Positions 60,148-64,000 of a DNA stretch of 64,000 nucleotides are shown here, one piece after another; positions within the stretch are counted from its first letter, which is position 1, and each line of letters begins with the position of its first letter. The notes beneath the pieces are model-generated. The model had not been told where the DNA came from and ran no database searches. It was given only the letters and a program-made list of their open reading frames with translations. The stretch comes from Paratinospora sagittata (taxonomy: Eukaryota; Streptophyta; Magnoliopsida; Ranunculales; Menispermaceae): assembly GCA_035771175.1 (NCBI GenBank), contig CM069613.1, positions 965,501-1,029,500 of the forward strand. The letters run 5' to 3'. A program made the translations under genes and the position numbers.

Positions 60148-60674
60148 TTTTTATTTTTTTTTCATTTGGTAGGAGGTGAAATCTCAGTTTTTTTGGCTCT
60201 TGGAGCAATTACTTTTATAGATATGTTTAATTCAGCAGTGTCATTAACCTGAGAACCAATTTGAATAAGTATTTTGAATTAGCTCTGGTGATTGCACAAT
60301 GTTAGATTTCAAATTTTCTGGTGTTTATCATGAATGTGCATAAAACTTGTACTGGGATAGCCTCTAAACTCAACCAAAGACCCATATTGGCTCCATAGAA
60401 AACACTCATTCAAAACAGAATGGTTGGTAAATTAAAACAAAGGAACCTCAATTAAATTATTCCTCAAGTTAAAAGTTGTTGAAAAGGGAAAAGCAGTACA
60501 AGTGGGGTTTTAGCCTCGTGGGCGAGATAGCCCATCTGTATATACAAAAAAACCGAGATCATGACGAGAAGCTGAGCTTTTCAGGCTAATGATCCCTTCA
60601 AGAAGAAAAAAAGACTCAATCCCTTTTCCCCTCCAAAGTCCAGCATGCAGATGTGTCTGCTCCAAAGATAAATT

Positions 60675-62290
60675 TCATTCAGCACCTCTAATCCCTTCTT
60701 CACCAGGGCCTGATCCAGATACTTGCTCTACCAAGCTGCAATAATGAAATGGGGTAAACAAACTAATGTAAAAGAAAATGAACTGATATCATATATCATA
60801 AACAGGGTAAATTAAATGAGAGTAGCACACTTGGGTGACTCAGAACCAGGTCCATCTGTGGTGCTGGCAGGTACATTCTTATAGTACTGAACTGATATCC
60901 ATCCTCCACTAGGTACTTCCGCTGGTTCAGGCGATCCCAAGAACTTCACATGAGAATTACTCCTGGAGAGCAGCCCTGCATGGAGAAATATCAAGAGTAT
61001 AAAAACAGATCTTCCCAAGTTCCAAATAATTCTTCAAGCATCATTTTCAAAACAGCAATTTTCAATCCTCTCATGATCATATTTTGCCAGGTTAAATGTT
61101 TTAACCAAATTTTAAAGATGGTACCCTATGCTCGGTCTTTCAGTTTAGGAACTGATGGCAGATATTGGAGCCAACACAACTTAGCGATACAGAAAGGAAA
61201 TTGAAATTGACTAACAAATTTGAAAGCAGAGAATATGGCACCAAGTGCCTCAACCTGAAATTTCCACCTAGATGACATTTGGTAGTATCGAGCACCAGAT
61301 AGGTAAGTAAACCAATAAACCAGACCTCTCATGTTAAAACTATCATAAAAAGAAAATTTAGTAGCTGTAACAAGGAAAAAGCAGGTTTACAGATAGCATG
61401 CTCATCAATCTCCTTACAAATAAAATATATAACAGAATTAATTCATTGTGACAGACAATTTTCTAGCTAAAAACTTATCCTTACATGAGTGAATGCTTTA
61501 GAAGTCAGGGTTCAAAGGGGATAGAACTTGTACAGATCATAATTCAGTAATTATAAGAACTGCATACATCAAGATGGTACCAATTAGATTTTATAGAGAG
61601 CCAGATATTGCACCATGGAAAAAATGTAGTGAAAATCATTACTTGGAGAAATCTACATATTGGAAAGAAAAATTATAACTTGAACCCTGAAAATACATAT
61701 TCTCATCTCAACCAAATAAAGCAAAAAATGATCATTCAAAAAGTAACATTACCTTGAAAGATTATAATAAGGCAGAATAAGATAGTAATCACCATGGCGC
61801 AGATACTACTATTGCTAGATGATGCTGTCTTTGTTGCTTTCATCTTTTTCTGTGCTTTCAATCGCTCCATCCTTGCACGCTTCAACATGGCAAGCTCAGA
61901 TATCTCTCTGATGAGCTTCTGATCAGCAGCATCCAATGATGGACCTCTAGGAGGCCTTGGAGGCTTTGGAGGCTTTTTAGATGTTGTATGTTTCCGTTTC
62001 TTTTTCTCCGTGATGTTTGCTAAGAGTGCCACTTTTTCTTCTTCTCCACCTGACGTCTCCCCCATCAACAACTTCATGTTTTCAGCAGCAATCTCTGCAG
62101 AATTCAAAACAACTCTCGAACTAGCGCCATCTTCATCTTTCATACACCCATCTGCGCTAACAAACCCACCCCAAACCCTATCCAACAGGTTCTTTGATTG
62201 CCTAAAACCCAATCCCTCCTCTTCGCTGGTAGTTCCTCCACTTTCAAGATCAACTACAAGATCTCTTTCTCTTGGAACAGTATGATCCAT
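60675..62290 (-). CDS. Small single-pass membrane protein of unknown function
   Basis: Three coding exons on the minus strand, 62290-61753, 60975-60831 and 60735-60675, total 744 nt, 247 aa. The start gives MDHTVPRERDLVVDLESGG. Residues of about 95-125 are Lys/Pro-rich (KKPPKPPRPPRGPSLDAADQ). A charged segment (LAMLKRARMERLKAQKKMKA) comes next, then one hydrophobic span, ICAMVITILFCLIIIFQG (about residues 162-179). The polar C-terminal tail after it ends EEGIRGAE. The basic cluster on the N-terminal side suggests that side faces the cytosol. I recognise it as a conserved plant type but know no function. A 5' UTR intron is likely (donor at 63342, acceptor before 62315). Confidence 0.78.
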
Positions 62291-62315
62291 AACATGCCCG
62301 AGCTTCTCAACTTTC

Positions 62316-63342
62316 TAGTAGACACCTCCAAATCATAAAAAACTAAAATTTCTCCCCACTAAAACACAAAAACAAACACATAATTTCAGAAATTCTGCAT
62401 CAAACCCTTATAAAGCATGAATTTTGATCAAATAAGTATAACCCCCCAAAAAAAGCATCTTTTAAAACTATAACTTCAATCCTCCTTTAAGTTCAACCAT
62501 CAAAATGGAAAAAATTAATAGTTTTTCAATGACACCAATGATGGGAGGAAAAAAAAAGGTCCCCTTATAAACTACATGCAATTTAAGCATAAATTTTGAT
62601 CACATAAATATAAACCCCCAGAGTGCAGTGCATGGAACAGTTTCATGTAGTCAATCTCATATAGTTGGAAAAAGGTTTAGTTAAGTTGAATTGAGTATAA
62701 ACATAACCCCCCAGAAATATCATATTTTCAAAGCATTTCTTCCTCTTAGTTTAACCATCAAAATGAAGATATAAATAGTTTTAAATAACACCAATAATCA
62801 AATGTGTCACAGAAAAAATTAAAAAAAAAAAAAAAATCCCCTTTCCGTCTTCTAATTTCAATTTCCAACACCCTCAAGCGCGATCACGCATTTTACCCAC
62901 ACCAACGTCCTCGAAACTCATTAAAACTAGATACAGGTCAAAATTATCTCCAAAAATACCCAATAAAACACCAAAACATGAAATGCAGCTTAGTTGATCT
63001 TCATAAAAACACCGAAATGCGCTAAAATCCATTCCATCAAATACAAAACCCTAAAAATCAACAACAGAAAGGGGAAAACATACACACCCTCAAGCGCGAT
63101 CACGCATTTTACCCACACCAACGTCCTCGAAACTCATTAAAACTAGATACAGGTCAAAATCATCTCCAAAAATACCCAATAAAACACCAAAACATGAAAT
63201 GCAGCTTAGTTGATCTTCATAAAAACACCGAAGCGCACTAAAATCCATTCCATCAAATACAAAACCCTAAAAATCAACAATAGAAAGGGGAAAACATACA
63301 CACAGATTTACATAGAACAGAAAGAACGCATCATCATAATAC
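62316..63342 (-). other. 5' UTR intron of the membrane-protein gene
   Basis: On the minus strand CGATTCAG/GTATTATG at 63343/63342 looks like a donor and GTCTACTAG/AAAGTTG at 62316/62315 an acceptor. The leader exon would run from about 63530 to 63343. Long leader introns are common in plant housekeeping genes. The intron contains a tandem duplication. Confidence 0.45.
62869..63302. repeat. 216 bp tandem duplication
   Basis: Two copies, 62869-63084 and 63085-63302, each start CACCCTCAAGCGCGATCACG and end near GGGGAAAACATACACAC. They differ at only a few bases, so the duplication is recent. Confidence 0.92.
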
Positions 63343-63559
63343 CTGAATCGAAAACGAAGAAGAAGGTATCGGGAACAAACGAACCCTAGATCCAACCCCA
63401 AAACACACAGAATCAAAAGGGTTCGAATCCCCCACCCGTCCCAAACACAAACCTATCGTTAACCCTTTCGGACCTCACAATTCACAAACAACAAAGCCCC
63501 CTAGATTTAGAGCACCAATGCGAGAAAAATTCCTCATTTTTCTCGAAAACTTCATACAA

Positions 63560-64000
63560 ACAATTAAAAAAATAAAATAAAAAATTATTATTTTTTTGAG
63601 TTTTCGGATTTTGATTATTTGATAACGGATATTCGAACTTCGAAGTTCAAGGACGACCGTGTGATGCGACTGTCGGTGGAGTCAAAGTGGGCCCAATGAA
63701 CACGTGTCGGCGTATTAAATATTACAACATTCCTTAAATCACGCTGGAGCCCACAGGTTATGCTTATCTCAGGGTCTAAAAGTTCGATGTTTTGCAGGGA
63801 GACACATATGCGGATGTCACCACCCGTCGTGATGACACGTGGACGGAGCTGGTTCTGTCACAACATTCTGAGTAAAGTCGGTAAAGAAAATGAAATGTAA
63901 AGAATCCAATGGGTCGCGTGGGCTCGGTCAGGTCGCCTGCCCTCTGCACTGCGCGTACGTTCGTGCCCATAATGCCCTGCTTGCCACGTGTCATTTGTTG
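63560..64000. promoter_or_regulatory. Promoter-like region with three G-boxes at the right edge
   Basis: CACGTG cores occur at 63701-63706, 63837-63842 and 63985-63990, two with ABRE-like flanks (GACACGTGG, CCACGTGTC). The stretch is GC-richer than most spacers here. It lies upstream of the membrane-protein gene and may also serve a gene beyond the edge. No coding region is supported. Confidence 0.4.

Noticed and set aside
63776..63994. Minus-strand 72-codon frame at the right edge
   Set aside because: It overlaps G-box-rich promoter-like DNA and matches no family I know.

Overview
The window is nuclear DNA of a flowering plant, most likely a woody eudicot. The evidence is intron-rich genes with GT/AG borders, plant-specific gene families (reduced wall acetylation, land-plant GPAT, PPR type E), AT-rich introns and spacers, nested LTR retrotransposons, SINEs and a nuclear copy of plastid DNA. 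I cannot name the species from sequence alone.

Left part (1-29 kb): STR6-like rhodanese gene (minus, 3' end beyond the left edge); importin alpha IMPA4-like (minus, 10 exons, 534 aa) with a TRIM retroelement in intron 9; a 6.5 kb AT-rich spacer with a solo LTR; an RWA2-like cell-wall O-acetylation gene (plus, 15 exons, 549 aa); a spacer with SINE-like units; and a two-exon gene for an extremely acidic protein (minus, 224 aa).

Middle (29.2-40.3 kb): one minus-strand Ty1/copia element with near-identical 340 bp LTRs and a tRNA-Met primer site, inserted in a (TA)n tract. Its polyprotein has three stop codons and is split by two later insertions. One is a foldback element built from inverted copies of a unit with tRNA-like boxes (target duplication GTTAT). 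The other is a 2.3 kb solo-LTR-like element (target duplication GTTGT) that holds a second copy of its own family in the opposite orientation (target duplication CAAGA).

Right part (41-64 kb): a decayed nuclear poly(A) polymerase 3 gene (plus) with a small internally deleted copia element in an exon; a GPAT2/3-type acyltransferase (minus, 537 aa); a single-exon PPR protein (minus, 517 aa); a plastid ycf2 fragment; a broken IGR-motif (mS41-like) gene with an Au-type SINE in its intron; and a small single-pass membrane protein gene (minus, 247 aa) whose 5' UTR intron carries a fresh 216 bp tandem duplication.

The genes do not form a pathway; they are independent housekeeping or cell-wall/lipid genes. 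The unusual content is the transposon stack at 29-40 kb. No operon, CRISPR array, rRNA or intact tRNA gene was seen. Exon borders were assigned by eye from frame continuity, GT/AG signals and remembered family proteins, so an occasional border may be off by a base or two.
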